In this document: positions 24,771 through 33,485 of the stretch, piece after piece
Layout of the letters: each line of letters starts with the position of its first letter
How positions within the stretch are numbered: the first letter of the stretch is position 1
Assembly (NCBI GenBank): GCA_949283305.1
Contig: CASDRU010000018.1
Coordinates: forward strand, 1 to 64,000
DNA length: 64,000 bases
Source of the DNA: an uncultured Spirochaetales bacterium
GTDB lineage: Bacteria; Spirochaetota; Spirochaetia; Sphaerochaetales; Sphaerochaetaceae
Reading direction: 5' to 3'
Position numbers and translations under genes: made by a program
The notes under the pieces: model-generated
Told to the model about the DNA's origin: nothing
Databases searched by the model: none
What the model saw: the letters and a program-made list of their open reading frames with translations, nothing else

Positions 24771-26022
24771 ATGCCTTCAGCTCTTCAATTATCTTCTTTA
24801 CCGGCCCTTCAAGAGTCTTCTTCACTCTGATAAGAGCCTTTACATATTCGCCTTCATATTCTGCTTTGACAATCGCGGCAGAAGGAAGGGATGAATAGAG
24901 CCTTCCGTCATTTTTTACAGAGATTTCAAAGCTTGCATATTCTCTTTCTGCTATCTCTGAAAGAGCAGCCATAACGCAATCAAGCCCTTTCATTTCCTTT
25001 ACAGAGCATTCAACTGTCTTTATTCCTGTATTCTTGAGGCGGTAGTATGCAAGGTCATCATAAACTGCATCTGTCTTGTTCAGAATATGGAGAGCTATCT
25101 TGTCCTCCGCACCAAGCTCTGAGAGGGTTCTTTTTGTAGTCTCGAAGCATTCAAGTGCATCGGGGTGGGAGAGGTCTGAGACTATTATGATTGCAGATGC
25201 TGACAAAGCCTCTTCAAGAGTTGAAGAAAAGGCATCAATCAGGCGGTGGGGCAGATTTGTTATAAACCCGACAGTGTCTGAGATAAGCACATCAATTCCA
25301 TTTTTAAGCCTCATTTTCCTTGTTGTGGTATCCAGAGTTGCAAAGAGCTTGTCCTCAACAAGCACAGGTGATCCTGTAAGAGCTCTCAATAGGCTACTTT
25401 TCCCTGCATTCGTATAACCTGTTAATGCAAATGAGAAAATTTCCTCCTCTCTTTTTTTTCTCTGGGTCCTGCGTATTTTCTTTATTTTCTCAATTTCCTT
25501 GTCAAGAGAGTATATGCGGCTTGATAGAAGGCGCCGTGAAAGCTCAATCTGCCTTTCTCCTTCTCCTTTGGCACCCCTGACTCCGCCACGCTGCTGAGAA
25601 AAGTTTGCTTCCCTGTTCTTCAGCCTCGGCAAAAGGTACTCCCTCTCTGCTTTCTCTATCTGAAGCTTTGCCTCTTTTGAATGTGCGTTCTGAAAGAATA
25701 TCGACAATATGACGCCTTCCCTGTCATTTACAGGAACGCCGAAGATTCTCTCCAGATTGTTTTCCTGCCTCGCAGACAGGAATGCATCGATCACAACCTC
25801 ATCAGCCTCATAGTATTTTATTACAGGAGAAAGGCTCTCAGCCTGTCCCTTGCCGATATATGTGTTTGCATTGATTTCCCTGAGCGGAAAACTCTGATGA
25901 AAGACCACATTGACAGAAAGAGTGTTCAAAAGGCTTCTGATTTCCCTTTCCTTCAAAAAGAGTCTTTTATCGCTTTCATCTGCACATCTGGTGGTAATCA
26001 AAAGGACACGGTTTTTTTCCAT
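24769..26022 (-). CDS. hflX: Ribosome-associated GTPase HflX
   Basis: A 417-residue GTPase that binds and splits stalled 70S ribosomes under stress. The N-terminal HflX domain includes NANTYIGKGQ and the glycine-rich NFSQQRGGVRGAKGEGERQIE linker. The G domain has GYTNAGKSSLLRALTG (P-loop), DTVGFI (G3) and NKTD (G4). All the expected motifs are intact, and the length is normal. It is divergent from ychF across 52 bp. Confidence 0.94.
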   Translation of the reverse strand: MEKNRVLLITTRCADESDKRLFLKEREIRSLLNTLSVNVVFHQSFPLREINANTYIGKGQAESLSPVIKYYEADEVVIDAFLSARQENNLERIFGVPVNDREGVILSIFFQNAHSKEAKLQIEKAEREYLLPRLKNREANFSQQRGGVRGAKGEGERQIELSRRLLSSRIYSLDKEIEKIKKIRRTQRKKREEEIFSFALTGYTNAGKSSLLRALTGSPVLVEDKLFATLDTTTRKMRLKNGIDVLISDTVGFITNLPHRLIDAFSSTLEEALSASAIIIVSDLSHPDALECFETTKRTLSELGAEDKIALHILNKTDAVYDDLAYYRLKNTGIKTVECSVKEMKGLDCVMAALSEIAEREYASFEISVKNDGRLYSSLPSAAIVKAEYEGEYVKALIRVKKTLEGPVKKIIEELKA

Positions 26023-26074
26023 ACAGCTGGAGAATAATTCATTTTTGTGCTAGAGTCACTAGTTGAGGAAAACT

Positions 26075-27181
26075 ATGGGTTTAAATTGTGGTATCGTAGG
26101 ACTGCCCAATGTAGGCAAGTCAACTATTTTTTCAGCTGTCACATCAGCACCTGCTGAAGCGGCAAATTACCCTTTCTGTACAATAGATCCTAATGTGGGA
26201 ATAGTAAGTGTGCCCGATGAAAGGCTGGCTCGGATTGCTGAGATCATTCCTCCTGAGCGCGTTGTTCCTGCAACTGTTGAGTTTGTAGATATTGCAGGAC
26301 TCGTAAAGGGCGCAAGCAAGGGAGAGGGACTTGGAAACAGATTCCTCGCATCAATAAGGGAAGTGGGAGTAATTGCCCATGTAGTCAGATGCTTTGACAA
26401 TCCTGATATCGTGCATGTCAACAATAAGATAGATCCGAAAGGGGATATAGAGACAATCAACATCGAACTTGCGCTTGCAGACTGGGAGACTGTTGACAAG
26501 CGCTATCAGAAGCAGAGCAAGCTTTCGCGCGTGAGCAAGGAGATGCAGAAGGAAAACGAGTTCGTGCTTCCCGTTTATGAGAAACTTCTTGCTGCCCTTT
26601 CTGAAGGGATTCCTGCCCGCAGCGTGATTACTGATGAGGATGAGAAGAAAGCGGTCTATGATTTGCATCTTATGACACTCAAGCCTGTGATTTATGTATG
26701 CAATGTCGATGAGGATGCAATTTGTGAAGACAATGATTATGTTTCTCAAGTCCGTGAGATTGCAAAGCAGGAGAATGCTGAAGTCATAAAGATATGCGGC
26801 AAGATAGAAAGCGAGATAGCAAGTCTTGAGAGTGCAGAGGAGAGAAAGGAGTTCCTTGAATCTGTAGGACTTTCAGAAAGCGGACTCAATCCTCTTATCC
26901 GAGCAGCCTACAGGACGCTTGGACTGAGGACCTTCTTCACAGCAGGTAAGGATGAGGACAGGGCATGGACATTCCGCGAGGGAGCAAAGGCTCCTGAGTG
27001 TGCCGGAGTCATCCACACTGATTTCGAGAAAGGATTCATCAAGGCTGAAGTATATAATGTGGAAGATCTTTTCAAATACGGCAGCGAGCAGAAGGTCAAA
27101 GAGGCAGGCAAGCTCCGTCTGGAGGGCAGGGACTATGTCGTCAAGGACGGGGATGTGATGTTCTTCAAGTTCAACATTTAA
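26075..27181 (+). CDS. ychF: Redox-regulated ATPase YchF (Obg-like)
   Basis: A 368-residue P-loop ATPase of the universally conserved YchF/OLA1 family, which binds ribosomes and influences stress responses. It opens GLNCGIVGLPNVGKSTIF (P-loop), with the FVDIAGLVKGASKGEGLGN switch region. The C-terminal TGS-like domain ends with KDGDVMFFKFNI, the standard C-terminus. The ATG at 26075 has GAGGA five bases upstream; an earlier in-frame codon at 26063 is less likely. The 3' end overlaps the convergent GH2 gene by 11 bases. Confidence 0.95.
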   Translation: MGLNCGIVGLPNVGKSTIFSAVTSAPAEAANYPFCTIDPNVGIVSVPDERLARIAEIIPPERVVPATVEFVDIAGLVKGASKGEGLGNRFLASIREVGVIAHVVRCFDNPDIVHVNNKIDPKGDIETINIELALADWETVDKRYQKQSKLSRVSKEMQKENEFVLPVYEKLLAALSEGIPARSVITDEDEKKAVYDLHLMTLKPVIYVCNVDEDAICEDNDYVSQVREIAKQENAEVIKICGKIESEIASLESAEERKEFLESVGLSESGLNPLIRAAYRTLGLRTFFTAGKDEDRAWTFREGAKAPECAGVIHTDFEKGFIKAEVYNVEDLFKYGSEQKVKEAGKLRLEGRDYVVKDGDVMFFKFNI

Positions 27182-28823
27182 TCAGCTCTTCTGCCGATTT
27201 TCTGAGGGCCTCCGGATTGACTTTCATCTCATGATTTTCATCCAGGAGGCCGTTTTTTTCGCCCTCCACATCGCATAGCTGCGTATATACTGATGCGACA
27301 AGGCCATTTTTAATGTTTGCCTTGACGCTCTCTCTGACACCTTTTATAAATTCTCTTTCAAGGCTTTTGCTGTCCTTTATCTTCTTGTAGGAGAATGTCA
27401 TTTTCCTTCCAGAGAGATCCAGTCCGTATCCTCCGTATTCAGTCAGGGCAAGGGCTCTGCTCCTTTTTCTGGGTTTTGCTTTGAATCTTCTGAAATACAC
27501 ATGGTGCGATTTAAAATCTCCAAAGCCCTGGTCAAACCATCCGGAGGCTGAGTCTATGAGTCTCTTTGAGTCTGTCCTTTTAATAATCTCTGTAATCTTA
27601 CTGCTGTCAAACTGCCCCCATCCCTCGTTGAAAATTGTCCATTCGATTATTGATGGATGATTATAAAGATGAAGCACTGTGTTCTGGCAGAAAGTGATGA
27701 ATGCATTTCTCTCATTCTCATCCATCCTTGAAAGAAGACGGTAATGATTATCCTTTATTCTCAGGGGAACAAACACCGGAAGTGTTATAAGAGCGCTGTT
27801 GTACTTCCCGCCTCCGTTTACAAAGTCCTGCCATATGAGCATGCCTTCTCTGTCCGCATGATAGTAGAAAAGAGGATTCTCAATCTTTATGTGGATGCGC
27901 ATCATATTAAAGCCCATGCTCTTTGCTTTTCTTATGTCCAAGATGAAATCCTCTTCACATCCAGTCAGGAGTGCATCAGGATAATAGCCCTGATTTAAAA
28001 TCCCGTGGCAGAAGCAGTTGTTTCCGTTGAGAAAAAGCCTTTTCATTCCTTTCTCATCTTCCTTTATTTCAATCTTCCTCAGGGCAAAATATGAGTCAAA
28101 CTCATCTTCTCCTGCCTTTATCCTCAAAAAGTAGAGATAAGGATCATCCGGACTCCAGAGCCTGATTTCATCAGGACGGATAACAGATGCTGAGTTTGTT
28201 TTTATCTCGTAGTTCTTTCCTCCGACAGTGACCCTGGCTTTCTTTATCTCTCCATCATTTGTCACAGCAAGCACTCTTACTCCGCTTAAATCCTCAAGCG
28301 GGGTATAGAATATGGAGCTGACATAGCTTTTTCCTACTTCTTCAAGGAAGACTGACATGTATATTCCGCTTGTACGCTCATACCAGATCCTGTGCGGCTT
28401 GATACTCTGTTTTCCCCTGGGTTTCTCGTTTTCAAGAAGCTCATCCTTTACAACAAGCTTTATTTCAAAGCTGTTGCCTTCAAAAAAGGATGTTATGTCA
28501 GAAGTAAACGGCAGATAGCCGCAATCATGCTCGCTGACTGCCTTTCCGTTTATAAAAAGGCATGAAGAGCTGTCAGAAGCAAGGAATGTGAGAATATAGC
28601 GCTTGTCCTTCTTCCTGTCTATCCTGACACTTTTCGTGTATTCCATCCTCTCAAAGCTTTCTGTTCTTCTTTTCACACCGCTTTTCACGCTTTCAGGACA
28701 GAATGGAACCATGATTGTGTTCTCATATACTTTCTCGCCGTTTTTCCCGTAAACAGAGTAAAGCCAGGCTCCGTCAAGACAGATTGTATTTTCTCTTCTG
28801 ATAAATGGATTTGGACACTTCAT
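27171..28823 (-). CDS. Glycoside hydrolase family 2 (beta-galactosidase/glucuronidase type)
   Basis: A retaining glycosidase of about 550 residues. An N-terminal jelly-roll sugar-binding domain (with CLDGAWLYSV) is followed by an immunoglobulin-like domain and a TIM barrel. The acid/base glutamate is in WTIFNEGWG (about residue 399), and the nucleophile is probably the Glu in LTEYGGYG (about residue 461). No signal peptide is visible, so it would act on imported sugars. The ATG at 28823 stands six bases after a TATAAT (28835-28830 on the minus strand) and lacks a ribosome site, suggesting a leaderless message; a GTG at 28859 is the alternative start. The specific sugar is uncertain. Confidence 0.85.
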   Translation of the reverse strand: MKCPNPFIRRENTICLDGAWLYSVYGKNGEKVYENTIMVPFCPESVKSGVKRRTESFERMEYTKSVRIDRKKDKRYILTFLASDSSSCLFINGKAVSEHDCGYLPFTSDITSFFEGNSFEIKLVVKDELLENEKPRGKQSIKPHRIWYERTSGIYMSVFLEEVGKSYVSSIFYTPLEDLSGVRVLAVTNDGEIKKARVTVGGKNYEIKTNSASVIRPDEIRLWSPDDPYLYFLRIKAGEDEFDSYFALRKIEIKEDEKGMKRLFLNGNNCFCHGILNQGYYPDALLTGCEEDFILDIRKAKSMGFNMMRIHIKIENPLFYYHADREGMLIWQDFVNGGGKYNSALITLPVFVPLRIKDNHYRLLSRMDENERNAFITFCQNTVLHLYNHPSIIEWTIFNEGWGQFDSSKITEIIKRTDSKRLIDSASGWFDQGFGDFKSHHVYFRRFKAKPRKRSRALALTEYGGYGLDLSGRKMTFSYKKIKDSKSLEREFIKGVRESVKANIKNGLVASVYTQLCDVEGEKNGLLDENHEMKVNPEALRKSAEELIKC

Positions 28824-28829
28824 GAGACT

Positions 28830-28835
28830 ATTATA
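28830..28835 (-). promoter_or_regulatory. -10 box six bases from the GH2 start codon
   Basis: On the minus strand TATAAT is followed by six bases and then ATG at 28823, so the transcript should begin at or beside the start codon. The -35 match is weak (GTGAAA at 18 bp). Confidence 0.45.
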
Positions 28836-28899
28836 ATATTTTTCCTTTCCTTTTTTCACTTTTGCTCTTATCTTTAAGAAAAATTCAAAGGAGATTGAT

Positions 28900-29208
28900 A
28901 TGGCAGCAGAACATATTAAAGAGAATCAGTTTGAAGAAAAGGTCATCAAGAGCACAAAGCCGGTGCTTGTTGATTTCTTTGCCACATGGTGCGGCCCTTG
29001 TAAGATGATGAGTCCCATTCTCGATAAGATAAGCGAGGAGAGAAGCGATGTTGCTATCTATAAAGTTGATGTTGATGAGAATCCTGATCTTGCAGCAGAA
29101 TACGGTGTGATGAGCATTCCGACTCTCGTTTATTTCAAAGCAGGCAAGGTCGAGTCAGTCAATGTCGGAGGCAGAAGCAAGGCTCAGGTTGAAGCAATTC
29201 TCGTATAA
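28900..29208 (+). CDS. trxA: Thioredoxin
   Basis: A 102-residue redox protein with the active site WCGPCK in DFFATWCGPCKMMSP and the cis-proline motif MSIPTLVYF. It reduces disulfides in cytoplasmic proteins. Length and motifs are those of a normal thioredoxin. A GGAGA ribosome site precedes the ATG. The stop lies within a 9-1-9 palindrome (ATAAGAATT/AATTCTTAT at 29205-29223), which may serve as a weak terminator. Confidence 0.95.
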   Translation: MAAEHIKENQFEEKVIKSTKPVLVDFFATWCGPCKMMSPILDKISEERSDVAIYKVDVDENPDLAAEYGVMSIPTLVYFKAGKVESVNVGGRSKAQVEAILV

Positions 29209-29224
29209 GAATTAAATTCTTATA

Positions 29225-29254
29225 TTGACAGAAAATCCTCGAATGGAGTAAATT
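29225..29254 (+). promoter_or_regulatory. rpsD promoter
   Basis: A perfect TTGACA at 29225-29230 is followed after 18 bp by TAAATT (29249-29254). This gives a leader of about 43 nt with a GGAGG site before the rpsD ATG. Confidence 0.6.
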
Positions 29255-29303
29255 AGCAGAGTTGGTATCAACATATTAATTGTAACTGGAGGGTTTTAAA
29301 TCT

Positions 29304-29897
29304 ATGGCAAGAAACATGAGTCCTAGATTCAAACAGTGCAGAAGACTCGGGGTAAATTATTGTGGACACCCGAAGGCAATGAACAGGGCATCCAGCCCGG
29401 CATTCGCAAAGAGAAAGAAGCCGACTGACTATTCAAGACAGCTTACTGAGAAGCAGAAGCTCAAGGCTTACTACGGCATTCTTGAGAAGCAGCTCCGCCA
29501 CTATTATGAGAAGGCTCTTAAGTCTCAGCTCATGACTGGTGATGCTCTTGTCATCTCTCTCGAGAGAAGACTTGACAATGCTGTTTACAGAATCGGTTTT
29601 GCAAACTCAATCAGACTTGCTCGTCAGCTTGTTTCTCACGGTCACATCCTTGTAAACGGAAAGAAAGTGAACATTCCTTCATACCAGCTCCAGGTTGGTG
29701 ATGTTGTTTCCCTTAAGGAGAAGAGTAGAAAGAATGAGCACTTCAGGGATAACTTCCTCGGACATCCGGCATTCAATCTTCCTTATTTTGAGAAGAATGA
29801 AGAGGAGTTTTCTGGTAAGCTCACAAGACTTCCAGAGAGAAACGAGATTCCTGTACAGGTTAACGACCAGCTCGTAGTCGAGTACTACTCAAAGTAA
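29304..29897 (+). CDS. rpsD: 30S ribosomal protein S4
   Basis: A 197-residue primary 16S rRNA-binding protein that nucleates assembly of the small subunit body. It begins [16 protein letters not shown] and contains the S4 RNA-binding domain ([34 protein letters not shown]). It lacks the zinc-cluster cysteines of the C+ form. It stands alone with its own promoter rather than in an alpha operon, and ends at a strong terminator. Confidence 0.97.
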   Translation: MARNMSPRFKQCRRLGVNYCGHPKAMNRASSPAFAKRKKPTDYSRQLTEKQKLKAYYGILEKQLRHYYEKALKSQLMTGDALVISLERRLDNAVYRIGFANSIRLARQLVSHGHILVNGKKVNIPSYQLQVGDVVSLKEKSRKNEHFRDNFLGHPAFNLPYFEKNEEEFSGKLTRLPERNEIPVQVNDQLVVEYYSK

Positions 29898-30013
29898 TTA
29901 ACGCCAGTTCCGGTCCACAGGAAAACGAAGGAGATGACCACCTCATTCCAATTTGTGGCTCTTCTTCTAGAAATACTTACGGCTGCCCTCAAAAAGTATT
30001 TCAAATGGCTATA

Positions 30014-30044
30014 AAGGTGGTGTTCACGCACCGCCTTGTTTTTT
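30014..30044 (+). terminator. rpsD terminator
   Basis: Nine-base arms AAGGTGGTG (30014-30022) and CACCGCCTT (30029-30037), with one G-T pair, enclose TTCACG and are followed by GTTTTTT. The hairpin falls inside the apparent N-terminus of the following reading frame, which argues for a later start of that gene. Confidence 0.85.
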
Positions 30045-30055
30045 ATACTGATGCA

Positions 30056-30625
30056 GTGGAAAATTTCAAACAGCGACATCCGGATCTGACCAAGGAAATA
30101 AGAAGGCTTCTCTTTTTCTGTCTTTTCAGCTTCTTTTCAAGCATAGTGCAGTATTCAGTTTTCTCATTTCTTCCCCATATTCTTGGAATGAAATATGCAG
30201 CCATCCCTTTTTTATGGCCGGAGAAGACAATAACATTATTTGGTTATACATTCACCTGGAGCATGATAGGCTTTGATGTGCTTTATGACAGTGCAGGAAG
30301 CGTCATGATAGGTGGCGGGCTCGGGTATTTCATAAGCTATATGGCCGGAACCCTTGCTGCCCAGCTCTTCAATTTCCCGTTCCAGAGGAACATAACATTT
30401 AAGAGCAAGGGAAATGTATATTACCAGCTTATGTGGTATCTGATTGCATGGCTGATAATCTCATTCCTCTCAAACGGATTTAATAATCTCTGGATGCCGG
30501 TTGTAGCAAGGCTTGTTTCCCCATATATTTACAACATCATCGTAACTGCGATTGCTGGCACATTTGCCATGATTGTCTATTACTTTGTGTATAAAATCAT
30601 ATTCCCTGAGGGAAAGAAGAATTAA
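30056..30625 (+). CDS. GtrA-like multi-span membrane protein
   Basis: A hydrophobic protein of about 189 residues with four or more membrane segments, resembling the GtrA/DPMS family (flippase-like proteins for lipid-linked sugars). Its NFPFQRNITFKSK loop matches the conserved N-F-x-x-R/K-x-x-x-F motif of that family. The frame is open from ATG 30005, but codons 30014-30044 encode the rpsD terminator. The first start after it is GTG 30056, giving VENFKQRHPDLTKEIRRLL, a sensible amphipathic N-terminus. No clear ribosome site is seen for either start, so the exact start is uncertain. Confidence 0.7.
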   Translation: MENFKQRHPDLTKEIRRLLFFCLFSFFSSIVQYSVFSFLPHILGMKYAAIPFLWPEKTITLFGYTFTWSMIGFDVLYDSAGSVMIGGGLGYFISYMAGTLAAQLFNFPFQRNITFKSKGNVYYQLMWYLIAWLIISFLSNGFNNLWMPVVARLVSPYIYNIIVTAIAGTFAMIVYYFVYKIIFPEGKKN

Positions 30626-30687
30626 TCTGTATTTTTCATGAACTTGCTCATTTTCTCTTTGCCTATGAGCCTCAGGAGATTATCATT

Positions 30688-31389
30688 TTGGATATGAAGA
30701 GAATTTACGTGGTTGAAGATCATGATGTTATACGTAACGGAGTTGTTCAGTATCTTGAGATTTCAGGATACGAGGCAAAGGGCTTTGAGACACTCAAGGA
30801 TGCCCGTGAGGCAATCAATGCTGCGCTCCCTGACATGTTGATTCAGGACGTCATGCTTCCTGACGGGGATGGCTTCATGTTCGTCAAAGAGATAAGAGCA
30901 CATTATAAGAGCCTGCCTATAATCTTTCTCACAGCACGTGTTGAGGAATCTGACAGAATCCTTGGATTCGAGCTTGGCTGTGATGATTATATTACTAAGC
31001 CCTTCAGTCCCAAAGAGCTTGTGCTACGCGTAGATGCTCTTTTCCGCCGCGTGGACGGAAAGAGCGATGAGAAGGAAAATGAGCTTATATACACACTTGG
31101 AGAGAGCTCTCTTATAATCGATGAGGATGAGCATAAGATATTCTTGGACAACAGCGAGATCATACTCACTGCTGCTGAGTGGAGAATAATATCATACCTG
31201 GCAAAGAACTCGCCGAATCTCATTTCAAGGGCACAGATCCTTGAAGAATGCTTTGACTACAGCTTTGAAAGCTATGAGCGTGTTGTGGACACACATATAA
31301 AGAATATCAGGGCAAAGCTTGCCCAGGATGGATGGATTGAGACTGTGCGAGGCTACGGATACCGCTTTGCAGGAAAAAGAAATAACTGA
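30688..31389 (+). CDS. OmpR-family response regulator
   Basis: A 233-residue DNA-binding response regulator. The receiver domain has the acidic pocket VVEDHD, the phosphoacceptor aspartate in IQDVMLPDGDGF and the lysine in DDYITKPFSP. The C-terminal winged helix ends IKNIRAKLAQDGWIETVRGYGYRF, the standard PhoB/OmpR signature. TTG 30688 is nine bases from AGGAG, whereas ATG 30694 is 15 away, so I prefer TTG. The stop overlaps the histidine kinase start (TGATG), and the two form a two-component system with unknown signal. Confidence 0.93.
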   Translation: MDMKRIYVVEDHDVIRNGVVQYLEISGYEAKGFETLKDAREAINAALPDMLIQDVMLPDGDGFMFVKEIRAHYKSLPIIFLTARVEESDRILGFELGCDDYITKPFSPKELVLRVDALFRRVDGKSDEKENELIYTLGESSLIIDEDEHKIFLDNSEIILTAAEWRIISYLAKNSPNLISRAQILEECFDYSFESYERVVDTHIKNIRAKLAQDGWIETVRGYGYRFAGKRNN

Positions 31390-32924
31390 TGATCAGAAAT
31401 ATATATTTAAGGCTACTGCTTCCGATAATGCTTATTTTCATCCTGCTTTTTTTCGGGCAGCTGGCCTTTTTGGTATATGCCACATTCAATATCCAGAGAG
31501 ACTGGAAAATGAATGTGTTCACATCTTTCGGAGAGGAAGTGAGGATGAACTTCGATGCTAAGAGCTATCCGATTTCTTCATCTGAATTCCTTTCCCTGAT
31601 TTTTGACAGCATCCCATCTGAAGTTTCCGGAATCCTAATAAGGGATGAAAGCGGAAATGTGTCCGTCTCAATTGGAAGCAACACAAGAGGGGACGGCATT
31701 CCCCAGGTGGTGATCGGATACAGAAACAGCGTGAGAAGCATCAGTACATTCAGTGCCCCTTCATCCCTTCCTGTTTCGATAAACACCACAAGTGACGTCC
31801 ATGATGAGACAATCAGGGTTCCTGTATATAAAATTGAGATAAACACCCACAATGAATTTTCCGGCTCCGTTGTTGACTCTGTCAGCGTAAGTGATGCCGG
31901 GCTTATCAGCATGAGCGTCTCTCTTCCTTCCGTTGTCAGCGAGTCAGATATATCAGGAAGCTTTGCAATCTATTCAAACGGTTTCTTTGTCGCATACATG
32001 GATATAATCGCATATGATTTTGATGTTTATGGTCCAACGGAAATCCTTATAAACGGCATTGTAAAGAACCTGCTGCTTTTCTTCCCGTTTGCAATCCTTC
32101 TGACGCTTGTACTCGGTTATCTGATTTCAAAGAGGAATGCAAAGAGCATAAGGTATATCCAGAGCCAGCTTAACAGTCTTGCTGAAGGAAACTATGAGAT
32201 AAAGCTCGATAAGAGAAAGCTCACTACAGAGGAGTATGAGAAGATACATGAATACATTCTTCAGCTTGCCGGTGACTTAAAGCGTCATCAGCTTTCAAGA
32301 AAGGAATGGCTGAAAAACATCTCTCATGATTTGAATACTCCGCTTACAAGCCTCAATATGCTGATCTCCGGTGCCCAGGACGGGCTTTTCAAGGTGGATG
32401 ATGCTCTGGTTGAGAAGATGAAAGAAGAATGCAACACTCTCTCTGAGAGGATAAAGAGCGTCAATTTCTATGCAAATATATCAGAAGCAAATTATCCTGT
32501 TGAGAAGAAGATGGTCAATATATTTGACCTTGTTGACAATGTCCTTCAAAAGCGCGCCAATGTTAGTTTCTCATCCACATCAGATTTCAATGTCTTATGT
32601 GATTTCTCCCTCACTGTAAGAGCTCTTGATGAGGTGCTTGACAACGCATACGAATATGGGGATGGAAATGTGTCTGTCTTTGCTCAGAAGCATGATGGGC
32701 ACTGTGAGATAAGAGTCACAAACAAGGGTCTGCTTCCTTCTCCTCGTCCCCAGTTCTTTGAGCCGTGGGCAAGAGGTGATGAGTCAAGACACTCAGGAGG
32801 AAGCGGAATGGGCCTTCCTATTGCCTATCAGATAATGCTCTTGAACGGAGGAAGCATCCAGATAGATGAGAAAGGCGGTTTTGTAACAGTCACACTGTCA
32901 TTTGAGACAGCAGAGTGCCAGTAA
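31389..32924 (+). CDS. Sensor histidine kinase
   Basis: A 511-residue membrane kinase partnered with the preceding regulator. One membrane helix lies near residues 8-32 and another near 215-238, enclosing a periplasmic sensor of about 180 residues with no family I recognise. A HAMP-like linker (GYLISKRNAKSIRYIQ) follows. The phospho-histidine lies in the KNISHDLNTPLTSL H-box, and the ATPase domain has DNAYEYG (N-box) and GGSGMGLPIA (G-box). The 3' end overlaps the convergent phosphodiesterase gene by 35 bases. Confidence 0.92.
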   Translation: MIRNIYLRLLLPIMLIFILLFFGQLAFLVYATFNIQRDWKMNVFTSFGEEVRMNFDAKSYPISSSEFLSLIFDSIPSEVSGILIRDESGNVSVSIGSNTRGDGIPQVVIGYRNSVRSISTFSAPSSLPVSINTTSDVHDETIRVPVYKIEINTHNEFSGSVVDSVSVSDAGLISMSVSLPSVVSESDISGSFAIYSNGFFVAYMDIIAYDFDVYGPTEILINGIVKNLLLFFPFAILLTLVLGYLISKRNAKSIRYIQSQLNSLAEGNYEIKLDKRKLTTEEYEKIHEYILQLAGDLKRHQLSRKEWLKNISHDLNTPLTSLNMLISGAQDGLFKVDDALVEKMKEECNTLSERIKSVNFYANISEANYPVEKKMVNIFDLVDNVLQKRANVSFSSTSDFNVLCDFSLTVRALDEVLDNAYEYGDGNVSVFAQKHDGHCEIRVTNKGLLPSPRPQFFEPWARGDESRHSGGSGMGLPIAYQIMLLNGGSIQIDEKGGFVTVTLSFETAECQ

Positions 32925-33429
32925 TTGAATAGATTGAAATCTGGTTCTCCTCATATAATGCCCAGCTTCTTACTTTATCTCCTTTGGGAATCGAGATGGA
33001 GCCGGGATTGACAAAAACAATACCATCTTCTTTCTCAAGAACTCTTAAATGGGTATGCCCGGAAAGGAATATCTCATAGCCTGAGCTGATTCTGTTCTCC
33101 TTATTGTACACATGGCCGTGAGTAAGGAAGAACCTTTTTTTATCTGCGGCAAAGAGCGCATATGTCTCCAGACACGGAAAGCTAAGCATCATCTGGTCAA
33201 CTTCTGCCTCGCAGTTTCCTCTGACAGCTATGATCCTGTCTGAGAGGCTGTTCAACACCTCTGCAACCTTCTTCGGATCATAGCCCTCTGGAACATCATT
33301 TCTCGGCCCGTGATATAGATTGTCCCCAAGAAGGAATATGTAATCTGCATTCAGCTCTTCTGCTTTCTGCTTTAAAAACAGCGCACTGTCGCTTTTTCCA
33401 TGTATGTCCGAAAAAATTAGAATCTTCAT
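32890..33429 (-). CDS. YfcE/MJ0936-family metallophosphodiesterase
   Basis: A 179-residue calcineurin-like phosphoesterase. The metal-binding motifs are present in order: IFSDIHGKSD (DxH), FLLGDNLYHG (GD), AVRGNCE (GNC), THGHVY (GH) and SGHTHLRVL (GHxH). Family members hydrolyse phosphodiesters with manganese or nickel, but their natural substrates are poorly known. The ATG is seven bases after a TATAAT and has no ribosome site, suggesting a leaderless message. Confidence 0.9.
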   Translation of the reverse strand: MKILIFSDIHGKSDSALFLKQKAEELNADYIFLLGDNLYHGPRNDVPEGYDPKKVAEVLNSLSDRIIAVRGNCEAEVDQMMLSFPCLETYALFAADKKRFFLTHGHVYNKENRISSGYEIFLSGHTHLRVLEKEDGIVFVNPGSISIPKGDKVRSWALYEENQISIYSITGTLLSQMTV

Positions 33430-33451
33430 AAAAAAGATTATATGAAAAAGA

Positions 33452-33480
33452 TTTTAAAAAATCTCCGGTTTCCCGGAGAT
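33452..33480 (-). terminator. Terminator of the FAD oxidoreductase gene
   Basis: Eight-base arms ATCTCCGG (33461-33468) and CCGGAGAT (33473-33480) enclose four bases. On the minus strand the hairpin is followed by a T-rich run, just beyond the oxidoreductase stop. Confidence 0.85.
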
Positions 33481-33485
33481 GCTTG

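Noticed and set aside
29205-29223. Palindrome at the trxA stop as a specific operator
   Set aside because: It is AT-only in its arms apart from one G-C pair on each side and may just be a weak terminator, so it is mentioned only within the trxA entry.
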